Positions 9,437-18,295 of a stretch of 64,000 nt of DNA are shown piece by piece (positions within the stretch are counted from its first letter, which is position 1; every line of letters begins with the position of its first letter). The stretch is taken from contig JAGTRK010000003.1 in the NCBI GenBank assembly GCA_018261955.1, forward strand, positions 1-64,000, in the 5' to 3' direction. The notes under the pieces were generated by a model, which saw nothing but the letters and a program-made list of their open reading frames with translations, was not told the origin of the DNA and ran no database searches. The DNA is from Burkholderiaceae bacterium. GTDB taxonomy: Bacteria; Pseudomonadota; Gammaproteobacteria; Burkholderiales; Burkholderiaceae. The position numbers and the translations under genes are program-made.

Positions 9437-9461
9437 GTTTGACACGGGTTTGATTGTGTAC

Positions 9462-9495
9462 AATACCGCAATGAACGCATTGCGGTATTTTTATT
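9462..9495 (+). terminator. Perfect 12-bp terminator hairpin between accD and folC
   Basis: AATACCGCAATG (9462-9473), loop AACG, CATTGCGGTATT (9478-9489), then TTTATTT. The stem is fully paired. Confidence 0.88.
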
Positions 9496-9514
9496 TGGGA
9501 TTTTGGGAAAAGTG

Positions 9515-10825
9515 ATGGTGTTTGATAATTTGAAGGACTGGTTGACGCATTTGGAAACGGTGCACAAAACCGCGATTGATTTGGGCTTGACGCGCGTTGG
9601 CGAGATGAAAGCGCGTTTGCAACAAGTGGGCGCACTGAAACTGAATTATCTGATACTCACGGTCGGTGGCACGAATGGCAAAGGCTCGACCTGTGCGTAT
9701 TTAGAGCAAATGTTATTGGCGGCGGGGTATCAAGTCGGCTGTCACACGTCGCCGCATGTGTTGGACTTTACCGAGCGTGCGCGTTTCAATGGCGTCGATG
9801 CGACGCCTGAGCAATTACTACCCCATTTTCGGACAGTTGAGTCAGCGCGTGTACAGTCACCAGAAATTTCTCTGACTTATTACGAATTTACCTTGCTTGC
9901 CATCATGTGTTGGTTTGATGCGCAGCAGCCCGATGCGGTGGTGTTGGAAGTCGGTTTGGGCGGGCGTTTGGATGCGACCAATGTGTTTGATAGTGAGGTG
10001 GCGATTGTGACTTCGGTGGATATTGACCATGTGGGCTTTTTGGGCGATACGCGCGAGGTGATTGGCTTTGAGAAAGCGGGAATTTTTCGCGCGGGCAAAA
10101 CCGCCATCTGCGCTGACCCCAATCCGCCGCAAAGTCTAATCGACTATGCGCAGACCATCGGTGCGGATTTGAAATTGATTCACCGCGATTTTCGTTATCA
10201 AATGGTACAAGACGATCAACGCAAACAGTGGCGTTTTATCGGCGAGCACAGCACGCGCAATTCGCTCGCCATGCCTGCGATGCGTGGCGATTATCAGTTG
10301 AGCAATGCGAGCGCGGCTCTGGCGGCACTCGATGCGCTGCGTGAGCGTCTGCCCGTGATGCAGCAAGCGGTGCGCACGGGGTTGTCGAACGCGGTGGTGC
10401 GCGGGCGTTTTCAAATTCTACCTGGGCAGCCGATGACCATATTGGACGTGGCGCACAATCCACATGCAGCGCGCGCTTTGGCAAAAAATATCCATCAAAT
10501 TGGCTACGCGCCCTACACCCACGCCGTGTTTGGCGCGATGGCGGACAAAGACATCGTCGGCGTGATGAGTGCGATGCGTGGTGTGGTCGATCATTGGCAT
10601 TTGTGTGCATTGCCCAGTTTGCGGGCGGCGAGTGTGGCGCAGTTGCACGCATGTTTGTTACAAACAGGGTTTGTCGCTGATGCCGAGCACAGCGTGCAGA
10701 CCCACGATTCGGTGCAACAAGCCTTGTTGCAATTGTCCACACAAGTGCCTGCGAGTGATAGAATAGTAATATTCGGCTCCTTCGTGACGGTGGAGCAGGC
10801 ATTGTTGGGTATGCCACGGGCATAA
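9515..10825 (+). CDS. folC: Folylpolyglutamate synthase / dihydrofolate synthase
   Basis: FolC joins dihydropteroate to glutamate and adds further glutamates. The 436-residue Mur-ligase-type protein has the P-loop GGTNGKGSTCAYLEQ near residue 49, SPHV, the ALEVGLGGRLDATN-type motif (VVLEVGLGGRLDATNV), SVDIDHVGFLG and DVAHNPHAA in the C-terminal domain. Start MVFDNLKDW follows GGGAAAAGTG. It is separated from accD by a strong terminator, so it probably has its own promoter. Confidence 0.94.
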   Translation: MVFDNLKDWLTHLETVHKTAIDLGLTRVGEMKARLQQVGALKLNYLILTVGGTNGKGSTCAYLEQMLLAAGYQVGCHTSPHVLDFTERARFNGVDATPEQLLPHFRTVESARVQSPEISLTYYEFTLLAIMCWFDAQQPDAVVLEVGLGGRLDATNVFDSEVAIVTSVDIDHVGFLGDTREVIGFEKAGIFRAGKTAICADPNPPQSLIDYAQTIGADLKLIHRDFRYQMVQDDQRKQWRFIGEHSTRNSLAMPAMRGDYQLSNASAALAALDALRERLPVMQQAVRTGLSNAVVRGRFQILPGQPMTILDVAHNPHAARALAKNIHQIGYAPYTHAVFGAMADKDIVGVMSAMRGVVDHWHLCALPSLRAASVAQLHACLLQTGFVADAEHSVQTHDSVQQALLQLSTQVPASDRIVIFGSFVTVEQALLGMPRA

Positions 10826-10856
10826 CCGAGCCAGACAACTTTTAGAAAGACCGATG

Positions 10857-11666
10857 ATGAAGTGGTTTAACAGCAAACAAGCCCAACCCAATAGTGATGC
10901 ACAGAATGCTTCTGTGCATAGACCAAGCACTGACATGCGCAGTGAGTTGGGCATACAAACGGATGCGCAGCCCGCAGTGCGCATTCGAGCGAACCGCTCC
11001 AATCCAAATCCAAGCAACACCATGCATGCTGAAGCGGCTGCCGTGTATGACGAAGAAGTGCGTTTACACGACTTAAAAATACGCACACGCCGACGCTTAG
11101 TCGGCGCGGTGGTGTTATTGACGGCGGCGTTTATTATTTTGCCTTGGATTTTTGATGAGCAACGCAAACAAACTGCGTCTGAAATCGCGGTGGTGGTTCC
11201 TGACAAAAACCTTCAGTTTGATGTCAAAAACCCGCGGGCAACCGATGAGAGCATTAAAGCGGCGGCTGACAAGTTGGAGCAAAAGCCCGCGGTTAGTGCT
11301 GTGCCATCAACCGATGTTTTGCAAGCCCCGTCCGTTGCGCCAGCAGCGGCATCGCAAAAATCCACGGCAAAACCCAGCGTGACTACGCCAGTTCCAGAGC
11401 CAAAACCCAAAACTGAGCCATCCACACAAAAATACGCGGTTCACATTGGTTTGGTGAGCAATGGCAAAGAATTGGATGCTTTGTTGAGTAAATTGCGTGC
11501 TGCAGGGGTAGAGCCGCAATTAAAAACGGTGGTGGTGGATGGGGTGACTAAAACCCGTGTGCGTTTGGGCTTGTTTGACACCCAAGCTGCCGCTGCTGCC
11601 GCGGCAGCAAAAGCCAAAGGCGCGGCTAAAAATCCAGTGGTGATTCCGATAAAAACAGAACAATAA
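10857..11666 (+). CDS. SPOR-domain membrane protein (DedD-like)
   Basis: A 269-residue inner-membrane protein: a cytoplasmic N-terminal tail of about 80 residues, one membrane segment (LVGAVVLLTAAFIILPWIF), a Pro/Ala/Lys-rich periplasmic linker, and a C-terminal SPOR domain of about 75 residues (KYAVHIGLVSNGKELDALLSKLRAAGV ... RVRLGLFDT). SPOR domains bind denuded glycan strands at the division septum. The gene follows folC as dedD-like genes do in gamma- and betaproteobacteria; the usual cvpA-purF continuation is absent. Two adjacent ATGs compete; the second is better spaced. Confidence 0.85.
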   Translation: MKWFNSKQAQPNSDAQNASVHRPSTDMRSELGIQTDAQPAVRIRANRSNPNPSNTMHAEAAAVYDEEVRLHDLKIRTRRRLVGAVVLLTAAFIILPWIFDEQRKQTASEIAVVVPDKNLQFDVKNPRATDESIKAAADKLEQKPAVSAVPSTDVLQAPSVAPAAASQKSTAKPSVTTPVPEPKPKTEPSTQKYAVHIGLVSNGKELDALLSKLRAAGVEPQLKTVVVDGVTKTRVRLGLFDTQAAAAAAAAKAKGAAKNPVVIPIKTEQ

Positions 11667-11740
11667 TTGAACCATGTCCTCATTGATTAAAGGTGAGGGC
11701 TTGGTTTGCTTGAATACGATTGCATCCAACCATACATCCC

Positions 11741-12994
11741 ATGTCTTTTGATTTGACCCCCACAGCGCAAACGCCCACCACAAAACCCTATATTGCCTTC
11801 ATTGTCGCCGCATGTCTGATTTTAATGGTGACGATGGGGATACGCCAATCTTTGGGTTTGTTCGTACAGCCGATTGTGCTCAATACAGGCATATCCATCG
11901 CGGTGGTGAGTTTGGCAATGGCGGTGGGGCAAGTGATTTGGGGGTTTGCGCAACCGATTGCTGGGTTGCTCGCTGAACGTTATGGTGTGCGTTATGTGGC
12001 TTTATTGGGTTTGTTGTGCATTGGTGGTGGTTTATTGGCCGTACCTCTTTGGCACAATGCCACAGGTGTGTTTGCTACATTTGGTCTTTTAAGTGCGGTG
12101 GGGGCAGGTTTTGCCAGTATTTCACTGTTTATTGGTGCTGCGGTACAGATGGTGCCTGAACAGCGTACGGGGTTTGTCTCGGGAATGATTAATGCCGCCA
12201 GTTCGCTGGGACAGTTTATTTTTGCACCTTTGGTGCAATTTTTTCTGAGCATGTGGACGTGGACGATTGCCGCGGCGAGTTTGGGGGTAATTGCACTGGC
12301 AAGTCTGCCGCTGCTGTACTGGGTGACGGGTAAAGCGGTGCAATCAGAAACGGTTTCGCCAGTGTGTTGTGGTGTGGCTGTGCCTGCGGAGAAAGTGGGC
12401 TTTCGCCATGCGTGGAGTTCACGCAATTACCGACTGTTGCACCTTGGCTTTTTTACCTGTGGATTTCACATCGCGTTTTTGGTCACGCATTTACCAGGTG
12501 CCGTGTCGATGTGTGGTTTACCGACCACTGTTGCCAGTACTGCGTTGGCGGTGATTGGTATTGCCAATGTGATTGGCAGTCTATTGGTTGGCAAAATTTG
12601 TGAAAAAGTTGCCATGCAAAAAGTGTTGGGCAGCTTGTATTTAATTCGAGTGTTTGCGGTTATGTTTTATGTGTTTGCTCCCAAAACAGAACTCACTTGG
12701 TATCTTTTTGCGGGGCTTTTGGGCGTGACTTGGTTGGCAACTGTCCCACCAACAGCAGGTCTGGTCGGTGGGATGTTTGGTCTGCGCAATATCAGCACCT
12801 TGTTTGGATTGACCATGCTGTCACATCAGATTGGTGCGTTTTTAGGTGCTTGGCTCGGTGGCCTTGCTGTTCAATACACCCACAGTTTTGACTGGATGTG
12901 GTGGGCAGACGCGGGGCTGGCATTGATTGCTGCGGTGGCAAGTTTTGCGATTGTGCCGCAGCAAAAAATAAAGATGCAAAATATCATTTCATAA
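11741..12994 (+). CDS. MFS transporter
   Basis: A 417-residue protein with about twelve membrane segments. It starts MSFDLTPTAQTPTTKPYIAF and has the first-loop motif GIRQSLGLFVQPI, then GLLAERYGVRYVALLG, like monocarboxylate/oxalate-type members of the major facilitator superfamily. A central loop (residues about 205-235) separates the halves. The substrate cannot be deduced. It stands alone, 170 bases before isocitrate lyase; a carboxylate substrate would fit but is only a guess from context. Confidence 0.85.
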   Translation: MSFDLTPTAQTPTTKPYIAFIVAACLILMVTMGIRQSLGLFVQPIVLNTGISIAVVSLAMAVGQVIWGFAQPIAGLLAERYGVRYVALLGLLCIGGGLLAVPLWHNATGVFATFGLLSAVGAGFASISLFIGAAVQMVPEQRTGFVSGMINAASSLGQFIFAPLVQFFLSMWTWTIAAASLGVIALASLPLLYWVTGKAVQSETVSPVCCGVAVPAEKVGFRHAWSSRNYRLLHLGFFTCGFHIAFLVTHLPGAVSMCGLPTTVASTALAVIGIANVIGSLLVGKICEKVAMQKVLGSLYLIRVFAVMFYVFAPKTELTWYLFAGLLGVTWLATVPPTAGLVGGMFGLRNISTLFGLTMLSHQIGAFLGAWLGGLAVQYTHSFDWMWWADAGLALIAAVASFAIVPQQKIKMQNIIS

Positions 12995-13069
12995 TACAAA
13001 GCGTATTTATTGCAATATGAAAAAACACGGAAATTTTGCAATTTAACGTGTTTTATTGCGTAAAAGTAC

Positions 13070-13098
13070 TTGCGCATATGGGAATGCTTGAGTATTAT
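13070..13098 (+). promoter_or_regulatory. Candidate sigma70 promoter of aceA
   Basis: TTGCGC (13070-13075), 17-base spacer, TATTAT (13093-13098). Transcription would start near 13105, just ahead of the palindrome at 13109. Confidence 0.5.
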
Positions 13099-13108
13099 TC
13101 GTACTGAC

Positions 13109-13130
13109 TTATGTCTTATATAAGACATAA
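13109..13130. promoter_or_regulatory. 22-bp perfect palindrome, operator-like, at aceA
   Basis: TTATGTCTTAT (13109-13119) is followed directly by its exact reverse complement ATAAGACATAA. It lies between the candidate -10 box and the aceA ribosome binding site, the position of a repressor operator for a dimeric regulator. The regulator is not in the window. A terminator role is unlikely because there is no loop and no T run directly after it. Confidence 0.65.
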
Positions 13131-13164
13131 AACACTTTTTTCACTTCAACTTAGGAATATTATC

Positions 13165-14754
13165 ATGAGCGTATATGCATCAGCTTTAAAAGTGGTACAA
13201 GATTTAAAAGCCAAACACGGCGATTCTTGGGGCGCAATCAACCCTGAACACGCAGCGCGTATGGTCGTTCAAAACCGTTTCAAAACAGGTTTGGACATCG
13301 CTAAATACACAGCGGCCATCATGCGCAAAGACATGGCTGATTTTGACAAAGACACATCAAACTACACGCAATCTTTGGGTTGCTGGCATGGTTTTGTCGG
13401 TCAACAAAAAATGATCGCGGTGAAAAAACACCACGGTACAACTGACAAGCGTTATTTGTACTTGTCTGGCTGGATGGTTGCCGCTTTGCGCTCAGAATTC
13501 GGTCCTTTGCCTGACCAATCGATGCACGAAAAAACTTCTGTGCCTCATTTGATTGAAGAGTTATATACGTTCTTGCGCCAAGCAGATGCCAAAGAATTGA
13601 ACGATTTGTTCCGCGCTTTGGAAACCGCTAAAGAAAAAGGCGAAGACACTGCTGCAATCCAAGCAAAAATCGACAACTTCGAAACCCACGTAGTACCCAT
13701 TATTGCCGACATTGACGCGGGTTTCGGTAATCCGGAAGCGACTTATTTGTTGTCTAAAAAAATGATTGAAGCGGGTGCGTGCTGTATCCAAATTGAAAAC
13801 CAAGTATCAGACGTGAAACAATGTGGTCACCAAGACGGTAAAGTGACTGTACCACACGAAGAATTCCACGCGAAAATCAACGCAGTGCGTTACGCGTTCT
13901 TGGAACTGGGCGTGAACGACGGTGTGATTGTTGCGCGTACCGACTCTGAAGGTGCTGGCTTGACGCAAACCTTGCCAGTGTCTCGTGAAAAAGGCGACTT
14001 GGCTTCACAATACATCAGTTTCTTGAAAACTGAAGAAGTGAGCATTGCCGATGCGAAAGACGATGAAGTATTGATTAAACGTGATGGTAAATTGTTGCGC
14101 CCAGCACGTTTGGCTTCTGGCTTGTTTGAATTTGCACCAAACACCAACATTGATCGCGTGGTGCTTGACTGTGTGGCATCTTTGCGCGCTGGTGCAGACT
14201 TGTTGTGGATTGAAACCGCAACACCAAACGTCAAAGACATCGCTGATATGGTGAACCGTGTTCGCGAACAAGAGCCAACAGCGAAATTGGTGTACAACAA
14301 CTCACCATCATTCAACTGGACCTTGAACTTCCGTCAACAAGCGTATGACGCAATGAAAGCCGAAGGTAAAGACGTTTCTGCATACGATCGTTCTAAATTG
14401 ATGAGCGTTGAGTATGACAACACTGAATTGGCATTGGCTGCAGATCAACGCATCCGTACATTCCAAGCAGACGCGTCACGTGAAGCGAACATCTTCCATC
14501 ACTTGATTACTTTGCCAACGTACCACACCACCGCATTGCACATGAATAACTTGGCACAAGGCTACTTTGGTGAAGACGGTATGCTCGCTTATGTATTGAA
14601 CGTACAACGCGAAGAAATCCGTAAAGGCGTTGCCTGCGTGAAACACCAAGCGATGTCTGGTTCTGACATTGGTGATGACCACAAAGAATTCTTTGCGGGT
14701 GAAGCGGCATTGAAAGCAGGCGGTGCGAAAAACACCTCTAACCAATTCCATTGA
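13165..14754 (+). CDS. aceA: Isocitrate lyase, long form
   Basis: AceA splits isocitrate to glyoxylate and succinate, the first step of the glyoxylate bypass needed for growth on acetate or fatty acids. At 529 residues it belongs to the longer class known from Pseudomonas and Acinetobacter rather than the ~435-residue E. coli type. The active-site segment reads VKQCGHQDGKVTVPHEE, with the catalytic Cys in KQCGH. Other family markers are IIADIDAGFGNPEATYLL and VYNNSPSFNW. Start MSVYASALK has TTAGGAAT upstream; an in-frame ATG at 13111 lies inside the palindrome and is rejected. Malate synthase is not adjacent. Confidence 0.95.
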   Translation: MSVYASALKVVQDLKAKHGDSWGAINPEHAARMVVQNRFKTGLDIAKYTAAIMRKDMADFDKDTSNYTQSLGCWHGFVGQQKMIAVKKHHGTTDKRYLYLSGWMVAALRSEFGPLPDQSMHEKTSVPHLIEELYTFLRQADAKELNDLFRALETAKEKGEDTAAIQAKIDNFETHVVPIIADIDAGFGNPEATYLLSKKMIEAGACCIQIENQVSDVKQCGHQDGKVTVPHEEFHAKINAVRYAFLELGVNDGVIVARTDSEGAGLTQTLPVSREKGDLASQYISFLKTEEVSIADAKDDEVLIKRDGKLLRPARLASGLFEFAPNTNIDRVVLDCVASLRAGADLLWIETATPNVKDIADMVNRVREQEPTAKLVYNNSPSFNWTLNFRQQAYDAMKAEGKDVSAYDRSKLMSVEYDNTELALAADQRIRTFQADASREANIFHHLITLPTYHTTALHMNNLAQGYFGEDGMLAYVLNVQREEIRKGVACVKHQAMSGSDIGDDHKEFFAGEAALKAGGAKNTSNQFH

Positions 14755-14804
14755 TTTTGAATGGATGGTAACTGGGTGTTGAATTAATAAAATACTCACT
14801 GCTG

Positions 14805-14839
14805 ACAAACCCTCGCATCTTGCGGGGGTTTGTTGTTTT
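14805..14839 (+). terminator. Terminator after aceA
   Basis: ACAAACCCTCGCA and TGCGGGGGTTTGT pair around TCT with one mismatch, followed by TGTTTT. Confidence 0.85.
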
Positions 14840-14869
14840 AGAATCGGCTTTAGACAACGCACCCGACCA

Positions 14870-14997
14870 TCATTGCGAGCGAAGCGAGAGGAAATATTGC
14901 GCCGAGCAAATCTATGGCATGTGCCCTTGATGTGGGTGTATACATTGCTTCGCGAAAACGGTTTTACCGTTTCTGTATAAAACATCGCTCGCAATGA
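14870..14997. repeat. Palindromic repeat, TCATTGCGAGC family, copy 1
   Basis: Outer arms TCATTGCGAGCGA (14870-14882) and TCGCTCGCAATGA (14985-14997) are exact reverse complements. Inside are GAAGCGAG, ATTGCTTCGCG and the hairpin AAACGGT-TTT-ACCGTTT. The end motif and the GAAGCAATCC-type interior recur at 26353-26451 and in part at 15031 and 27803. Such mobile palindromes occur widely in bacterial intergenic DNA. Confidence 0.75.
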
Positions 14998-15030
14998 CGG
15001 GGTGCTGATGACGGTGATACAAATTGGCGT

Positions 15031-15117
15031 ACCGTCATTGCGTCCCTCGAATGGTTTTATCGAGGGGTGGCCATTCATCTGAGTTCGCTGAGTTGATATT
15101 GTATGGATTGCTTCGTT
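15031..15117. repeat. Palindromic repeat, TCATTGCG family, partial copy 2
   Basis: Starts ACCGTCATTGCG, holds the hairpin CCCTCGA...TCGAGGG, and ends GCTGAGTTGATATTGTATGGATTGCTTCG, closely matching the right half of the copy at 26353-26451. The far arm of the palindrome is missing. The region from here to the rarA start at 15257 holds no other structure I can name. Confidence 0.55.
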
Positions 15118-15256
15118 GATAAAATATGACGCGCAATCACCACTAACTTATGGGCGTAATCACGATGAAAAACTCAAAAGCCCATACAGCGATTGCCTCG
15201 TTGACTTAAAATACGCGTATCAAAATCAGCCTGATAAACACACATACAGGATTTGC

Positions 15257-16600
15257 ATGAGCGACTTATTTGCACACGAGCAGATATCCACCCAACATCA
15301 GAACGCACCGTTGGCGGAACAACTGCGCCCACAAACCCTTGCCGAGGTCATTGGGCAAAAGCATCTGCTCCAAGCAGGGCAACCTCTCGCCGTGGCATTT
15401 GCCCAGCGGCGCATGCACTCGATGATATTTTGGGGACCTCCAGGTGTGGGCAAAACCACGTTGGCGCGTTTGGTGGCGCATTCGTTCGATGCCCAGTTTG
15501 TCGCGCTCTCGGCCGTGCTCTCAGGTGTCAAAGAAATCCGCGAAGTGGTTGAGCAGGCAACCGTTTGGCGAGCGAATGGGCGGCAGACGATTCTATTTGT
15601 CGATGAAGTGCATCGATTTAATAAATCTCAGCAGGACGCATTTTTACCGCATGTTGAATCGGGCTTGTTGACCTTCATCGGCGCGACCACTGAGAACCCA
15701 TCGTTTGAAGTGAACAACGCCTTACTCTCACGGGCGACAGTGTATGTTTTGGAGCCGTTAAATCACGATGAGTTAAAAGAATTGATTCAACGCGCCAGCC
15801 AAGCGACAGGGTGCCAAGTGAGCGAAGACGCGCAAAAAATGCTGGTTGATTCGGCAGATGGCGATGCACGGCGACTGCTCAACCATTTTGAGCAGGCCAT
15901 GCATGTCGCAATGTCTGATGACAAAAACGGCAGCACAGAAAACCCCATCACTGTTGAACATTTAAAATCCAGCCTTGGCGCGACGTTACGGCGTTTTGAC
16001 TCGGGCGGTGAGGCGTTTTACGATCAAATCTCAGCACTACACAAATCTGTTCGTGGTTCAAACCCTGATGCCGCGTTGTATTGGTTCACCCGCATGCTTG
16101 ATGGCGGTACAGACCCGCGCTACCTTGCGCGGCGCATCGTGCGCATGGCGTGGGAAGACATCGGACTGGCCGATCCACGCGCCATGCAACTGTGCAACGA
16201 TGCAGCGCAGACCTACGAGCGGCTCGGCTCACCTGAGGGTGAACTCGCACTGGCACAAGCGGTCATCTACCTTGCCATTGCCGCCAAATCCAACGCGGGC
16301 TACAACGCCTACAATCAAGCCCGCGCATGGGTCAAGCAAGACGGCTCGCGCCCCGTGCCGCTGCACCTGCGCAACGCACCGACCAAGTTAATGAAGTCCT
16401 TGGATTATGGCAAAGCCTATCGTTATGCACATGACGAACCAGAAGCCTATGCGGCGGGCGAGAAATATTTACCCGATGACATGCCTGAGGTGGGTTTTTA
16501 TCAGCCGACTGAGCGTGGTTTGGAAGCGAAAATTAAAGAAAAATTGGCGTATTTGAAGGGTTTGGACGAGCAAAACCGTATTAAGAAAGGTGAAAAATGA
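15257..16600 (+). CDS. rarA: Replication-associated recombination protein A (RarA/MgsA)
   Basis: RarA is an AAA+ ATPase that acts at stalled replication forks with SSB. The 447-residue protein has [20 protein letters not shown] at its N-terminus, Walker [13 protein letters not shown] near residue 60, Walker [11 protein letters not shown], sensor [20 protein letters not shown], and the C-terminal clamp/tetramerisation region ([26 protein letters not shown]). Start MSDLFAHEQ has ACAGGA 7 bases upstream; the longer frame covers repeat DNA. Its TGA overlaps the start of the Mrr gene (ATGA). Confidence 0.94.
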   Translation: MSDLFAHEQISTQHQNAPLAEQLRPQTLAEVIGQKHLLQAGQPLAVAFAQRRMHSMIFWGPPGVGKTTLARLVAHSFDAQFVALSAVLSGVKEIREVVEQATVWRANGRQTILFVDEVHRFNKSQQDAFLPHVESGLLTFIGATTENPSFEVNNALLSRATVYVLEPLNHDELKELIQRASQATGCQVSEDAQKMLVDSADGDARRLLNHFEQAMHVAMSDDKNGSTENPITVEHLKSSLGATLRRFDSGGEAFYDQISALHKSVRGSNPDAALYWFTRMLDGGTDPRYLARRIVRMAWEDIGLADPRAMQLCNDAAQTYERLGSPEGELALAQAVIYLAIAAKSNAGYNAYNQARAWVKQDGSRPVPLHLRNAPTKLMKSLDYGKAYRYAHDEPEAYAAGEKYLPDDMPEVGFYQPTERGLEAKIKEKLAYLKGLDEQNRIKKGEK

Positions 16601-17538
16601 TACCAAAACATAATGAAATTCGTTTGGAAGCACTCAAACTGTTGAACCAAGAAGGTGCGATGCCATTTCGTGCAATGGAAATGCCTTTGGCGAAAGTTTT
16701 TAAATTGACCGATGAAGAGGTAGAAAAGAAGTATGAATCGGGTAATGGTAAAATATTTCTTGATAGAATTTCTTGGGCATTAAGTTATATGTTTAACTCA
16801 AAATTGGTGGAGAAACCCGGTCGTGGTGTGTTCAAAATTTCGGAGTTGGGAACTAAAATGCTCGAGACTCCGAATGAAATTGAGTCTTTTGTGCAAAAAC
16901 AAATGCGCCAAAGATACGCCCAAAAGAAAGAACAACAGCCTAATGAAGAACATAATTCGGAATTAAAATTAGATGATGTCAACCCAACTGAGTTGATGCA
17001 CAGCACTTACCAAAGTGTTCGTAAACGTGTTTACGATGAAATATTAAGCACCATTTTGAGTAAAAAACCTTATGAATTTGAAAAACTGGTGGTGCAATTA
17101 TTGCAAAAAATGGGTTATGGTGGTGAAGTTGAAAATTCGGGTTTGGTAACGCAACAATCCAATGATGGTGGTATTGATGGGGTGATTAAAGAAGATGTTT
17201 TAGGGTTCGGGCGTATCTACATCCAAGCCAAACGTTATGCTCTTGATACGAAAATTGGCCGCCCAGAGTTAAGCAATTTTGTTGGAGCATTGGCTGGTTC
17301 TCAAGCAAGCAAGGGTGTGTTTATCACCACGGCTCAATTCAATGAAAATGCAAAACGTTATGCACAGAGTTTACCCAGTACTACCTTGGTACTCATAGAT
17401 GGACAAGAGTTGGCTAAGCACATTTACAACTATTCCTTAGGTATGCAAACTGAGCAAATGTTTGAGATTAAAGGATTGGATGGCGATTTTTGGGATGAAA
17501 TGCTAAATGAAGATGCTCGTGGGGAAGAAGTGTCATGA
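16597..17538 (+). CDS. Mrr-type restriction endonuclease
   Basis: A 313-residue protein with an N-terminal winged-helix Mrr_N-like domain (residues 1-105) and a C-terminal PD-(D/E)xK nuclease of the Mrr_cat type (about 155-285): KPYEFEKLVVQLLQKMGYGG, then NDGGIDGVI and the catalytic core IYIQAKRY. Known Mrr proteins are type IV enzymes that cut modified DNA, and relatives act in defence. The gene is more AT-rich than its neighbours and overlaps both by 4 bases (ATGA), so it is translated from a shared message with rarA. No methylase or partner gene is adjacent. The domain call is strong; the target is unknown. Confidence 0.88.
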   Translation: MIPKHNEIRLEALKLLNQEGAMPFRAMEMPLAKVFKLTDEEVEKKYESGNGKIFLDRISWALSYMFNSKLVEKPGRGVFKISELGTKMLETPNEIESFVQKQMRQRYAQKKEQQPNEEHNSELKLDDVNPTELMHSTYQSVRKRVYDEILSTILSKKPYEFEKLVVQLLQKMGYGGEVENSGLVTQQSNDGGIDGVIKEDVLGFGRIYIQAKRYALDTKIGRPELSNFVGALAGSQASKGVFITTAQFNENAKRYAQSLPSTTLVLIDGQELAKHIYNYSLGMQTEQMFEIKGLDGDFWDEMLNEDARGEEVS

Positions 17539-18086
17539 CCCATTTCATCACCCCACAAACCATTCTCGATTTTTGGTTTACTGAAATTGATTCCAAACTC
17601 TGGTGGACAAAGGATGCTGCGTTTGACGCGCTAATTCGCGAGCGGTTTGCGCAGGTGCACGCGCAGGCCAATCGTGGCGAATTGGTCGATTGGCGCGATA
17701 CATCAAAAGGACGTTTGGCAGAAATCATTGTGCTCGATCAGTTCTCACGCAATATGTTTCGCGACACGCCGCGCGCGTTTGCTTCGGATGCGCTGGCTTT
17801 GGTTTTGGCACAGGAAGCCATACGCGCGGGTTGTCATTTCGATGTGCCTGAGAATATGCGCGGGTTTATGTTTTTGCCGTTTATGCACAGTGAGTCCGCG
17901 CCGATGCACGAGCGTGCGCTGGCTTTGTACACCGAATTGGGCGAACCAAATCAATTGGATTTTGAGTACAAGCATAAACGCATCATTGACCGTTTCGGTC
18001 GCTACCCACATCGCAATGCGATTTTGGGGCGCGTATCCACCGAAGCAGAATTGGCTTTTTTGCAAGAAGCAGATTCGTCGTTTTAG
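17535..18086 (+). CDS. DUF924 family protein
   Basis: The 183 residues begin MTHFITPQTILDFWFTEI and carry the family landmarks WWTKDAAFD, IIVLDQFSRNMFRDTPRAFASD, NMRGFMFLPFMHSES and HRFGRYPHRN-like (IDRFGRYPHRNAILGR). The fold is a helical TPR-like repeat; no biochemical function is established. It overlaps the Mrr gene by ATGA and closes the rarA unit. DUF924 genes are common in proteobacteria, so it is probably an old resident rather than part of the restriction module. Confidence 0.88.
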   Translation: MTHFITPQTILDFWFTEIDSKLWWTKDAAFDALIRERFAQVHAQANRGELVDWRDTSKGRLAEIIVLDQFSRNMFRDTPRAFASDALALVLAQEAIRAGCHFDVPENMRGFMFLPFMHSESAPMHERALALYTELGEPNQLDFEYKHKRIIDRFGRYPHRNAILGRVSTEAELAFLQEADSSF

Positions 18087-18295
18087 TGGATAAATCATTG
18101 CCAAATGATTTGGGAGGTGGGTTATTTTGGGATATAATTATCAAAATTAAACTTCATTTCTGCTTGGTTTTTTGTTTGATATTTATGCGTTAACCTCAAT
18201 ATGTGGGTATAACAATCAAAATATCGTTAATTAACAAAATATTATACTTTTCAGAATGGGTGTTTTTGAGTTTTTGTTAATGAATGGAGAAACCC

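Noticed and set aside
11590-11640. Ala-rich run in the SPOR protein as a slippage repeat
   Set aside because: The codons are mixed (GCT, GCC, GCG, GCA), so there is no simple nucleotide repeat to slip.
13111-13164. Upstream ATG of isocitrate lyase at 13111
   Set aside because: It lies inside the palindrome, has no ribosome binding site and adds a tail unlike the family; the ATG at 13165 has TTAGGAAT upstream.
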